From Diplonema papillatum (taxonomy: Eukaryota; Euglenozoa; Diplonemea; Diplonemida; Diplonemidae): a DNA stretch of 64,000 nucleotides. The number at the start of each line of letters is the position of its first letter. Position 1 is the stretch's first letter. Under the pieces are notes generated by a model. The model saw only the letters and a program-made list of their open reading frames with translations. It was not told the origin of the DNA and did no database searches. Below are positions 28,880 to 39,403 of this stretch, in pieces. The stretch spans positions 248,001 to 312,000 of the forward strand of contig JAPJBO010000157.1 of assembly GCA_030068145.1 (NCBI GenBank), read 5' to 3'. Position numbers and translations under genes: made by a program.

Positions 28880-28907
<28 letters not shown>
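28687..28907 (+). mobile_element. A-type short element with 28-nt A-tail
   Basis: Left end AGATACTCGAAGGACTGCC, right end GGCAGTCTCCTCAAGCATTT, then CCTACAAAGCAGGCGCTTTT, AC and a run of 28 A. This is the longest tail among the copies, which suggests recent insertion. Confidence 0.8.
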
Positions 28908-28910
<3 letters not shown>

Positions 28911-30547
28911 AGCTCGTGATTTAAAACTAACTGCCGTCTTCTTCGACCTATTCTTGCGTGCGCAATGCTTGCTCGCTCACCAAAAGAATACTCGGTGACA
29001 CCGCCCAAAGCTCAGGACTATCAAATCGGGTACCAGGGAAAGCCTGCTACACGGAGCCAAGCTTCACGTGTTCGGCGGTACTGCAGAGCCACGGGCCTAC
29101 GGGTCAAGCTGTGGCGGCCTTCTTGAGTATCTTCCACAAAGCAAAGCTGCATATTCGAATATAACCGGGGTCTTCTTGTGGAAGGCGCGACGAGCGGCCG
29201 TCGTCTCGAGTATTCATGAAGCAGGCGCTTTCAAAACAAGAGAAAAAGATCTCGGGGAGGGGCGTTCTTCTTTCCTGATCTCGCGCCGCTGCGTTTTTGC
29301 CGACATCGCGTGAACAGTGGTGTCCAGTCTCAGAAGGTGAAGGTAGGAATGCTGCGCCCAAAACGCGTGTAATGGGTGAAGGGTGCTGCACCCATACCAC
29401 GAATTGTCCTGCTGACGATGAGCACAGACCCGCAAACCCGACCTCCAGCGCTAGCTCCAGCTTCCGAGGCTAGACTTCACCAGTGTGTGCTATGTTGTCG
29501 TCTGTTGTAACTACGCCGAGAAGGGGGGGGGGGGGGGTGAGGAAAGTTATTATTATTATAGTGCACGTGAGCGGGGGAAGAGGGGCAGTAGGGAGGGTGT
29601 GGGAAACGTTGTCGGCATACGCATGGCCGCCCACCGCAAAAGGGACGATGTTTTGCCCTAACCGCGGGTCTTTTAATCGGGCATAACATGCTCGAGCTCG
29701 CTGCCTTATATGAGGAGAGGGGAGTTGGCATCTTTGCTTAAAGTCACGTTTAAACGGTCCCGACCGTCGCGGTATTCCGCTTGGTATGCGATAGTCCGTA
29801 GCGAATGCTGGTGCATACACCAGCCGCGGGAGTACCTTACAAGATCACCAAATCTTGAAACGGCGCTGTTCTCAAATTCCTCGGGGGGGGAGTCCCTTCG
29901 CAGTTTCCGTGGGTGGAGAGAGAACGAAAGAGTGGGATGCAGAGAAACACGTCGAAAACAAGCCCAGGGCTTTGGGGCAGTGTCCAGCCGCACTGTAGCA
30001 GTCCCGGGGGCCTCTTCCCATCCGCCTGTATGTGTTCGCATAGCCATCGCTACCGCGATGACTTTTCCAAGAGTGAGAGAGAGAGAGCCTATAGTTGGGT
30101 GTATGGGCGCCCATCTCATTTGTGCAATCTTTCGTGCACGTTCTTTCTTGGGATCCAATGGTGTCTCTCTGTTGTTCTTTGCAGCGCTGGTCCGTGACAA
30201 AGCCCACGTCCACCACACCCAAAAAAGGAGGCTGGCGCGTCAGGCATACTCCCTCTTGTCTTGATATCGGATATAGGAAAAAAAAATACGATCACAGTCC
30301 ATTCCCTTTGTGGTGTGTCTGCCGCCGTTCGCATGGGGTAGTTTTGCTCTTTTCTTCTTTTTGTTTTTGAGCCCGTGCAGGGTTTCCTCCGTGAGAGCTA
30401 GTTGCAGCGCATCTTCGTGTGTGTGTGTGTCTCTGCCGCCGACCGCCGACTACTCGTACCATTTTTCGCGAGCTCTCCACAAGGCGTCAACCGTTTGGTC
30501 CTGCTTTTCTTCGGCAAGAGCCACCTCGCCTTCCCTGAAGTGATTCA
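28908..30547. other. Intergenic, two degenerate A-type 3' ends
   Basis: GGCGGCCTTCTTGAGTATCT (near 29113) and GCGGCCGTCGTCTCGAGTAT (near 29195) with following tails resemble the right end of family A. A plus-strand frame of 184 codons at 29710-30264 has no recognisable domain. Confidence 0.4.
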
Positions 30548-30825
30548 CATTTGGATTTGCAAGAACGTGCTTGGAATGGGTATGTGCTCAACACCGCACG
30601 GGTCCCGTCTGCGCCGTGTTTCGGTCCTTTAAGCCACGGACACATAAGGCGGACCATCATCAGCGCGGAACCTGAGTGTCTGCAGACAGGACTGCGGTGT
30701 GAGTCTGGTTTGTCAGGCGGCTGTTCGTAGGACCGCCCGTGCTACTAGAGCACAGGCGAATCCGTCACGGGGAGAAGGCCCCTACACAACCGTGTCTGAG
30801 CAATCAGCTAAAAAACTCAGGCCAC
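30548..30825 (+). repeat. E-type dispersed repeat, longest copy
   Basis: Contains GGATTTGCAAGAACGTGCTT, GGTCCCGTCTGCGCCGTGTT, CATCAGCGCGGAACCTGAGT and AATCAGCTAAAAAACTCAG in order. It joins what is split between 21516-21668 and 21190-21410. It starts and ends next to the direct repeat GCCACCTCGCCTTCCCTGAA (30519 and 30822). Confidence 0.65.
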
Positions 30826-31704
30826 CTCGCCTTCCCTGAAGTGATTCACAATTGGATTTGGGGGGAGGGGGAAATCTTGGTTTCATAATGATATGACGTG
30901 AGAGATAGCTATCACTACGACTTGGAGGAGCGGGGGTGCAGGGTCGAGACACATGAAAACAGGGACCTTCTTTCTCACCCAAGTGCAAGTGCGTTGGCTC
31001 GCGGGGGGGGGGGGTTACTGTTTCTTTTGATCAAAACGCTCTTCAAACGGTGAGCAAGAGAACGACCGGGTTCTCTTTTCTTTTTTTTCGGCAACCCAAA
31101 AACTTCTGCAGCGGTAGGTGTCCCTGCTGATGTCTGGCCTCTCCTCACACCGGTGTGCTCACAACGCGTGTTCAACCGCAAACGAACCTGTGCTGCGTGT
31201 CGGAAGTGTAGCTCCTACACGCCAATGGGACTCGGCCGGCCGTAGGTACTTTCGAGTAGGTTGGCCGTTGACAGGCAGTTTTTTTTTTGTTTTAACAATG
31301 CGTTGTGTTGGTACTAAAAATTGTAGTTGTCGGCGTACTGCATGAATATAAACGCAAGGGGAACTTGCCAACCAGAACAGGGGTCCCCCCCAATCCCCCT
31401 TAGAGGAAACCCTGCCGGTGGTGTGTGTGCCGGGAGAGATCGGAGCCATTTTCTTCCGTTTTTTTTTTTTTCTTTTTCGTTTCTCGCTGTTCGTTATTTT
31501 TTTTTTTCCCTCTGCTTTTGGGTAGGCGCAGCATGCAAGCACGAATGGAAAAGGAGGCGGGAGTGGGGATCACTGGACTTCTTGGGTCGGAGTGCAAAGC
31601 CAAATAGGGCGGTTTCGAGAAACCTCCGCTCTTGATGGCCTCCTCCCGACCGCGGTACCAGAACGACGAAAAGGACACGGAAAAAGGGCGGGGTTGTCTT
31701 TAAT
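30826..31704. other. Intergenic, no gene recognised
   Basis: G-run at about 31003-31012 and T-rich tracts at 31279 and 31459-31507. Short frames only. Confidence 0.45.
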
Positions 31705-32010
31705 AAAAATACTCGACGTTGCTGCTTCGACTCCGAATGGAAGGGAGGAAATATAGAGGTGGGGCAAATACAATACCAACACAATTTGTTCTCAATTCAT
31801 CTCGTTTGGTTCTTCGTTTACGCCACCGTGTGTTGCTTTCTCACTCAGGACTTTGACCTGTTGTGTTTGTGTGATTTGTCGTGTAGGGGGTAGACCCCAC
31901 GTCCGTTCAACACGTGGTTCGGTAGTTACAGCACTTGGGATCCCTTCTGTTCTTTGTCGGGCAGCATCGTCGAGCATTTCCTTTCAAGCTGGCGCTTATG
32001 TAAAAAAAAA
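31705..32010 (+). mobile_element. B-type short element, full copy
   Basis: 306 bp, AAATACTCGACGTTGCTGC to GCAGCATCGTCGAGCATTT, CCTTTCAAGCTGGCGCTTAT, GT and nine A. It carries a small internal insertion (TTCTCAATTCATCTCG) relative to 25448-25746. Confidence 0.75.
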
Positions 32011-33463
32011 CGATATATTCTACCGCCCTTCCTCCCCCCCCCCCGTACACACAGTTGAAGAATGAGACTTGGCGGTGCCGGCCGCAGCCAAAACTGTTCA
32101 CTCTTTCAGGTTAAAATGGCTTTGCATCTCTTTCTCTTCGACTTGCCTCGAGGGAAGCGCGCCAGTGAGTGACTTGAAATGGGTTGTTTAGCTTGATGAT
32201 TCGAGACGCATCGAGCTCTTGCAAGAACGAAGAGCGGTCTTTGCAAATTCGGCAAGGGGGGGACGGCGTCAAATATGAGTACGTCTCAAAGATACCTTAG
32301 AAATTGTGCCCGTTTTCAATTTGCAACAAAGAGGCGTTGTCACGCGGGTGTCCCGAGTGACCCGTACCGTTCCTATACGAAGTTTCTGATACTTCTTTAA
32401 TTTCGCACACGCACACAGAATTCGGTTTTATGGGGTTTTGTGTCACCCCAAGCAGGAGTTGCAGAAAGTCGATACTGATAGCAACGCCTTTGTCGCAAAC
32501 TAAAAAATGCACAATTTCTATTCTATTGAGTCATATGACCACCAGCATCCCTCGTCGCTTACCCGGCGCGCCGTGCGGCGCAGCCAGTGTGCTACACTAC
32601 TACAGTTTTCGTGCGGCAGAGTTGCCAGCGACAAAAAAGAACCAGGCGGTTGGGGACGGATTGTCGTTTGACGGGCAGGCAAAGCCCCCCTCCGCACCCT
32701 TTCCCCCCTCTCCTTGTGACCTTGTCCAGGCACAAGCTCATTTCCGTGACCCCCGGGCTTATCCACATTCATACCGATGCACGAGGGAGAGGAAGATAGG
32801 TAGAAGAAGAAAGCAAAACAAAAACAAAAAGACTTGCAAAAACTGCACTCCCCTTTAGGGGGCTTTTTCGGGGTGGGAAATGGGGGTTTCGTCATTCTTT
32901 ATCAAACACGTCTCCGATCGATTTCCGGCTTTGCTGTCAGAATAATACTCTCTTTCCTAGTACTCGTCCGCCGCTTCGATCCCGCTGCCGTCTGCCACGA
33001 ACGTCGTGGCGCTTCAGGACACTGGACTTGATAACACGGACAAGGGCAGGTGGGCTGAAACGACGGGTGAAGATGGCAATGTTTTCCCCTTTTTCGTCCT
33101 CCAAATTCTTTCGGGCTCACGCTTCGTGCTGGATGATATTCTTCTCCTTGACATGCGCTTTGTGCTGCGACTGAGTTTCGGACGGGAAGGGAGGGAGGGA
33201 CGGCATCTACTGTGCGACAGCTCCATCACACAACTTTTAGAGATGAGAGTTTGTGTTGTTGTCCTTCAAGATGATAGCCTAAGAAGACTAACACTAGACG
33301 AGGAATGGAAATGCAGCGAGCCCACGATCATTGACAGTAGGTTCGCTGCCACCCATCGTTTTCCGCAGCGGCGCTGAGCGGAGCCTATCTCTTGCCTGCG
33401 GGCCTTTTTCGGCCCCTCAATCCCCCTCCTTTTTCCAAGAGCACGTGTAGAGCCTAATGTTAC
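32011..33463. other. Intergenic, no gene recognised
   Basis: Several frames of 120-142 codons without domains. C-run at 32034-32044. Confidence 0.4.
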
Positions 33464-33622
33464 ATGACTCCCGGCATGTCAGGAGCTATGACCCCGCTGC
33501 ACGGTGAACAGCCCGCGTCTGCCGATGCGTCGATCAAAGCCGCGACCGTCGCGTTCAGGGGATTAGCTACTGTGATCAGATTCGGACCGCGGTCCGAGTC
33601 TGGCGCTACGGGCCGAGGCTGA
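33464..33622 (+). CDS. 52-residue small open frame
   Basis: ATG to TGA in a GC-rich island. The product (SADASIKAATVAFRGLATVI within it) looks like a soluble helical peptide. It ends just before an A-type element. It could be a small gene or a captured exon. No family is recognised. Confidence 0.25.
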   Translation: MTPGMSGAMTPLHGEQPASADASIKAATVAFRGLATVIRFGPRSESGATGRG

Positions 33623-33627
33623 TCAAA

Positions 33628-33902
33628 AAATACTCGAGAGGGGCTGCCTTGTGCTTACTTCGAAGGAGGCCAGAGGGGGGAGAAAAATGCAACTCCAAAG
33701 CGGGCTTTTTTTTTTTGTTGAACGCTTACGCCCGCCGCTTAACCCAGATTTCCCTGCGCTTCGCTGTGGGCTACAGCACATTTACCTCCTTTTGGTCTTG
33801 GAATGTTGTTGCGATAGTGGGGAGTCATCGGCATGCCGATGAGTACCGCACGTTGATCTTTCGCAACCGGCAGCCCCCTCCAGTATTTCCTACAAATTTT
33901 TA
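33628..33902 (+). mobile_element. A-type short element with internal insertion
   Basis: Left end AAATACTCGAGAGGGGCTGC and right end GGCAGCCCCCTCCAGTATTT. An extra ~60 bp around CATCGGCATGCCGATG (a 16-bp palindrome) interrupts it. A similar extra segment, CATCGGCATGTTGATG, is in the copy at 47452, so this defines a subfamily. Confidence 0.7.
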
Positions 33903-34652
33903 GCGAGAGTCGGAACAATACGCGACGAGGTACCCGATGGACTGAAAACCCTGGTGTTGTGTCTCCCTTTCCCCGAATCACGGAAAACTCCTTCAGAACA
34001 CAACACCTGGGTCGTGTTCAGAAAAGAGCAAGTATTCCCAGTGCGTATGTAGAGGCGTAACGAGCCGGTAGTGTAGTGTTCTCGAGTTGCTCTGTTGACC
34101 GTTTGAGCCTTTTGGAGATCGAAATGGTAAGGGGAAGGAGAAATGGAAGGGGGGGTTGTTTTTTTTAGCGTTGGTATATTCGGCTGTTTACCTAAAGGTT
34201 CTTGTTGGCTTAAGCAGGCTTCTCCTCTTCTTGCATGCGAGAGGAGCGGAATAGACATCCACAGGGGTGGAGCTGTCAGGGTGCAACCGAGCTATGGTGC
34301 CCCCTCAGCTTCTGTTCGAGGAATTGAGGGGTAAGGAAACGAAGTAGCTACCAGCCTGGGAAGGCTTCACAATCGCAAATACCCAATTAAAGAAATGTGA
34401 AAACGGGGAAATAGAGATGAAGTGAAGGGGGTCGTGGTGTTTTGCTGAAGAGAAGGGAAAATAAAGAGAAGTGCGTAGAAGACGCCTCGCCCGAAAGTCT
34501 GGCCTCGGGACCTATGCACAGCGGGCTTCTGTGTCACCACGGGGCGTAGGGGAAGGGCACTACCAAGAGCAGGGGGCCCCAAAAGAAGTGCACCCTGCAA
34601 CCCATGTGGCAATACTTACCAGTTAACATTGAACAGTAGTCTCGTTAAGTTA
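33903..34652. other. Intergenic, no gene recognised
   Basis: Short frames only. Confidence 0.45.
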
Positions 34653-34835
34653 ACAACAACCCTTTTGTGCTTCGCTTACACCACACCGTGTGTTGCTTTC
34701 TCAGGACTTTTGACCCGCATGACCTCACGTCCGTTCAACACGTGGTTCGGCAGTTACAGCACTTGGGATCCCTTCGGTTCTTTGTCTGGCAGTTATTGTC
34801 GAGCATTTCCTTCCAAGCTGGCGCTTATGTAAAAG
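34653..34835 (+). mobile_element. B-type short element, truncated
   Basis: Lacks the left end. Begins TTGTGCTTCGCTTACACCAC and ends GGCAGTTATTGTCGAGCATT, CCTTCCAAGCTGGCGCTTAT and AAAA. An internal piece around GTCGTGTAGGGG is missing. Confidence 0.7.
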
Positions 34836-36651
34836 AACTGGGGACCAACTTCCCGTCTGATGTGTCGTACATGGCGCTGCCAGAGCTTCTCACGTTGAGA
34901 CTGCTTGAAAGGAAAGGCTGCCGCTGACAACGGTGGTCGTGAATACAAAGAATACAAAGACGGCGAGCCTAGAAATAGCGCCTGTCGAAGGTCATACAAG
35001 CAGTGAGTACACCCGGCCGCGAAACTGATCGGAAACGCAAGGTACACTGCTGATGTAGGGAGGGTTAGGTAGTACCAAAAAAGCCACACTGTCAGGGTGT
35101 AATTCTTTGTGGAAACCCCCCCGCCCTCTCTTTGATACGTTGCCTCACCCCTCTTCTGTAGCAATTACGTGAACACTGCTGTAGATACGGAGAGTTCGAG
35201 AGAAAACTCACGGAAATCGTGCACTGAAAAGACGAAATAAGCGTACGTTTTTCTAAAAGAAGCAATATGTGGTGTAAATAGGTAAATGGAAAAATAAGGG
35301 GTGTGAGGGGGGGGTGGGATGTTACGAGTTGTCGAAGAAGAGTAGATTGTTTTATTTTGTGTCTTTTTTTAATTATTTATTATCATTTTTTTTGTTGAAA
35401 ATTAATCGTCCGGCAGATACGTTCTTCGGTATGTAGATGACGTCCTCCGGCCAGAAGTCGAAAAAGGAAAAATGCGGTTTGCGTTGCTTTTATTTTGGTT
35501 TTTTTTTAAGTGTCTTGCGACCTCGCGGAGCTCTGGACCGGATTCGGAAGGGCTCATGTTAGTTTATTGGTTGCTGTTGTGTGCTTATCTTTGCTTGGCA
35601 AGGGAGAGAGAGTGAGAGAGAGAGATGGGGAGGAAGTCGAGAGCGTCAAAAAGGATGGAAATGAAGGCGCGCCGGATGAATACGTCTCTGATAGATATGA
35701 GAGGCGGGAGGGGGTCCTTTGAAAGCTATAGGTCAGAGTCTGGGCACAATCAGGGGGTTGGGTGAGCAAGGTTACGGTGTTCCTTGTCGGCCTGAGTCTC
35801 ATTTGCTTTTCTAGACTGTTTTTCGTGGTTTCATGAAGCCGGTATTTTTGAGTCACCGGTTGACCTGTATCGTAAGCGGGTAAAAGCGGTTGCAGTGATC
35901 ACTGTGCTTTTTCAGGTTCCCTTTGTTTTATCCTCCACTTTTTCTGCTCACGAAAGCACCAACTCAAGAGAGTCTCGTCAACTATTCTCGGGCGCGATAT
36001 TTGTTGCTTTGCCGTGTTTGGGCGGTATGTGAGTGGAGTGCCTCACGTTTTTAAGAAGCCATATATTTCAGAGCTTTAGAGGCGTTACCAGCCACATGTC
36101 TTCCGATGGTGGCTATCGTGTTTTTTTGTTCTGTGCAGGGGTTATTCTACCGTTTGAGCAAACTCGGTAGTTTAAGTTTAACTTTGTCCAGCTCCTCCTC
36201 TTGCAAGTGCAATTGCATGACATGTCAGGTGAGGTCGTACAGAGCAGACGTGTGAGCATTGCAGCAGCGGGACATGCCGTCTGAAACCTACAATCTGGAA
36301 TGTTGTTGGATCCGTTGGACCCTTTAGTTTGACTCTCAACTTTTTCTAGAATAAGCCCTGCAGTGTGATTCTCTTTCTTCGTGTGCGTGTTCGTAGTTTC
36401 GTTGTTTAGCTTCTGTACGTAGGTGTTAGAAGAAAAAGCTATTCCCCTTTTAGGAGGGGCAGTTTGCGGTTCTAGATGGTTTCGTGTATTTTCTTTTTTG
36501 CTTTTGGGTCTCCGGCTGACCGTTAGGCGGGGCAGCGCAGAGCGGGTGGGGAGTCCGAGCGAAAGAGACGGGTTGCAAATGGGTGATTGCTCACTCCCTT
36601 TTTTTTTCCCTCCGAAAAACAAAAATGAAAATAATAACGACCACGTGCGTC
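34836..36651. other. Intergenic, no gene recognised
   Basis: AT-rich block at 35340-35410. An H-like TTTGAGTCACCGGTTGACCT near 35850 and GGGTCTCCGGCTGACCGTTA near 36509. Frames up to 169 codons without domains. Confidence 0.45.
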
Positions 36652-36935
36652 AAAAATACTCGACGTAGCTGCTTCGACTCCGAATGGAAGGGGGGAAATA
36701 TAGAGGTAAGGGGCAAATACAATACAAACGCAATCTGATTTGTTCTTCGCTTACACCACCGTGTGGTGTTTTCTCACTCAGGACTTTTTTTTTGTCGTGT
36801 AGGGGTAGACCCGCATGACCTCACGTCCGTTCAACACGTGGTTCGGTAGTTACAGCACTTGGGATCCCTTCTGTTCCTTGTCGGGCAGCATCGTCGAGCA
36901 TTTCCTTTCAAGCCGCCGCTTATGTAAAAAAAAAA
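36652..36935 (+). mobile_element. B-type short element, near-full copy
   Basis: AAATACTCGACGTAGCTGC to GCAGCATCGTCGAGCATTT, CCTTTCAAGCCGCCGCTTAT, GT and A-run. A short deletion replaces ACCTGTTGTGTTTGTGTG. Confidence 0.75.
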
Positions 36936-38090
36936 CGGATCTGGCGCTTCCTTTGTTTGTGCGCACTTCCTTCAAACCTGTTTTGTTCATCTAACGGGAG
37001 TGAGGATAGTACGCTGCCATCGATCTGATTTTGTTCTTGACCAATTGCATTTGTTAGACACAAAAAACGAAGAACAAACGAAGAAACGAGGGCTGTCGGC
37101 GATTGTACTTCTTTCTTTCCTTTTTTTAGAGGGTTTTTCTCAGCGAAAGGACGTGGTATAATTCGAGACGCGCCGGGAATGTGCTCCTGCCGCTGATTTC
37201 TTTCACGAGAACCCAAAGAAATGCTCGTTCCACGCGCATAAAATTAACACGAGATTTGCTCCCATCAACTATTACGTCTTGGACACGACCAAAAAACGCG
37301 TGAAAATCCACACCCGAAAAGCGGGTGTGACACCCGCTTTTTTTAACTCCAGCTTTACCTCCAAGCCCCTGAGGCTGGACCCCACCGTGTAGGGACACAG
37401 AGAGGCGGGGAGAGGAAGTACGGAAGCACCGTTATAGAATAATAACAAACATCGAAAAAAAAAAAACGGGAAAAAAAGCAGGAAGAGATAAAAAAAAGGA
37501 AGAGAAGAAAACAAGTAAAGGCCGTCTCTTTCTTGCTTTTGGAAAAGGTAACGCGTTGGTGTGGAAGGAACAAAAGAAGACGGGGAGGAAGGAGATAGGG
37601 CTCCATGAGGCCATATGGAAAAGGCTGTGTGCTGGCTAGTAAGAGCAGGATGCCCTCCTACACTTAAAGCACAATGCTTGAGTCGTCGGCCGGCACCACG
37701 AGCGGGATTGCTGACAGAAACATGAGGCAGACGAAGTCGTCACATTTTACATAGCCAGGTCAGTGCACACAAAAACTCTTTCGGCGGACCTCTGTCCGCC
37801 GACGCATCTTCATAGAGCTTCGCCTCCAACCAAATAGTGTGGCGAAGGCAGCAAAAAGATAATGCATGAGACAACGGCGATGGAGAAAGAAATGCGTAGT
37901 TGTAAAAAAGGAACACGCGTCGTAAAATATACGAGAACACAAAAAAAGAAAACTCGCACTCGCAACCACAAAGGAGGGCCCCCCACGGACAAGCCAAAAA
38001 AAAAAAAAAAAAACGGGTTGCTGGCTGTTGCACGTTCTACCGATGGGGAAAACGATGGTCTAGGTTCAGTCCCGCAGTCGTGTGAAGTGG
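36936..38090. other. Intergenic, no gene recognised
   Basis: A small inverted pair CACCCGAAAAGCGGGTG at about 37312-37328 and A-rich tracts at 37455-37515 and 37996-38013. No convincing frames. Confidence 0.45.
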
Positions 38091-38173
38091 TTTCAGGTGG
38101 AAAATTGGCAAATGATCATCATCAGAAGGTCCTACTTGGGCGGTTCAGCTTCCTCCCACCCGTTGCATGTGTC
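38091..38173 (+). repeat. D-type dispersed repeat, copy 2
   Basis: TCAGGTGGAAAATTGGCAAA, TGATCATCATCAGAAGGTCC, TACTTGGGCGGTTCAGCTTC. One base shorter in the A-run than copy 1. Confidence 0.75.
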
Positions 38174-39157
38174 TAAGAAGCAAATTCGACCTGTTTCCCA
38201 CGTTTGGCTATGCAGCTCTCCGGAAAGGTTCAAAGAGCAGCCTGACTGAAGGAAAAAGAGCGACAACAATCGCCTATATTGTGCAAGCGTTATCGTGATG
38301 GTAGAAGTGCCGAGTCCAGCTGCGTGCGTTGACCAGTCGACCCCCCCCCCCCTCTCTTCCAATGCATGTTTCATCGTGGCGAACGCCTGCGGTGTGCACG
38401 CGGGTTGTTCACAGACACATGACGAAAGACATGCTGTGTGTTGCTCAGGGAGCATGTAGCACCTCAGTATTGGGCCCAACACTGGCATATGAGGATGGAT
38501 ATCCAGACAGGCGCTACGGTGCACTCGGTATGCTCTCAGTGCCATTGTAGGTGCTACGCTACGAGGTTCCAACATGGGTCCTGGGATCCTACCCACGAGC
38601 AGGGTTAGGTATCCTATTCTGGGCCCATATTGGACCGCTTATGCACTCGTAGTGCATGCTGTGTGTGCATACGCAGTACCGGGTAGTAGAATGTCTCCCT
38701 CGCATCGTCCTTTTACAGCGACCCCCTCTCAGGGAGGCGGAGGGTCAAAGTATGGGAAACTGGAACACGGAAAAGGTTGGAAAAGAGAACACACCGCTCG
38801 CAAACCGCGACGGAAGCTACGCAAGACGCCACACAACAAAAAAGCGCATATTCGACGACACGGTCACAACGTTTTGGAGGAAGAGAGAGAGAGAGACGAG
38901 TTGGAGTGCAGGGACCATCTCTCTCCGAGGAGTTTCCGGTCGCCTCACTACTGCCACGTACTTCTAAGGCGGGCGTAGGTAGTTCCGTCGGAGGCGCGGT
39001 GCGGGCCGCGGCCCCGTCACCGAAGGTGACGGCGTCGGTTTTGATGGCATGCCGATGAATCCAACCTAAACTCTGTGGCCTTTTAACCGCGGGGTTGAGG
39101 CGGATACATTTTTGTGACAAGAACCAACGCTAGCCATGGCAGCGGCTCACCCGTTTC
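38174..39157. other. Intergenic, no gene recognised
   Basis: C-run at 38340-38351. A GC-rich patch at 38960-39050 has coding-like frames on both strands but no family. Confidence 0.4.
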
Positions 39158-39241
39158 TGGTGGCAGATTTGGCAAATGATCATCATCAGAAGGTCCTACT
39201 TGGGCGGTTCAGTTTCCTCACACATTGCATGTGGCTAAAAA
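39158..39241 (+). repeat. D-type dispersed repeat, copy 3
   Basis: GTGGCAGATTTGGCAAATGA, TCATCATCAGAAGGTCCTAC, TTGGGCGGTTCAGTTTCCTC. Followed 30 bp later by the G-type element. Confidence 0.75.
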
Positions 39242-39270
39242 GAAAGTTGAAGTATGGCTAAAGATAAAGT

Positions 39271-39403
39271 GGTGTCACCTGAGGGGGTAATCTCAGGGCC
39301 GCCCACGTGATAAGCCGTTAAGCATTGAGTTCTTTTAAGTACATGAACCACATGGATTAGCATGCACTGTTAAGCAGCGGCTGCCGGCTTATCCCGTGAC
39401 ACC
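39271..39403 (+). mobile_element. G-type small inverted-repeat element, copy 2
   Basis: 133 bp from GGTGTCACCTGAGGG to CCCGTGACACC, sharing GCCGCCCACGT and GTTAAGCAGCGGCTGCC with copy 1. GATAAGCCG and CGGCTTATC form an inner inverted pair. Confidence 0.6.
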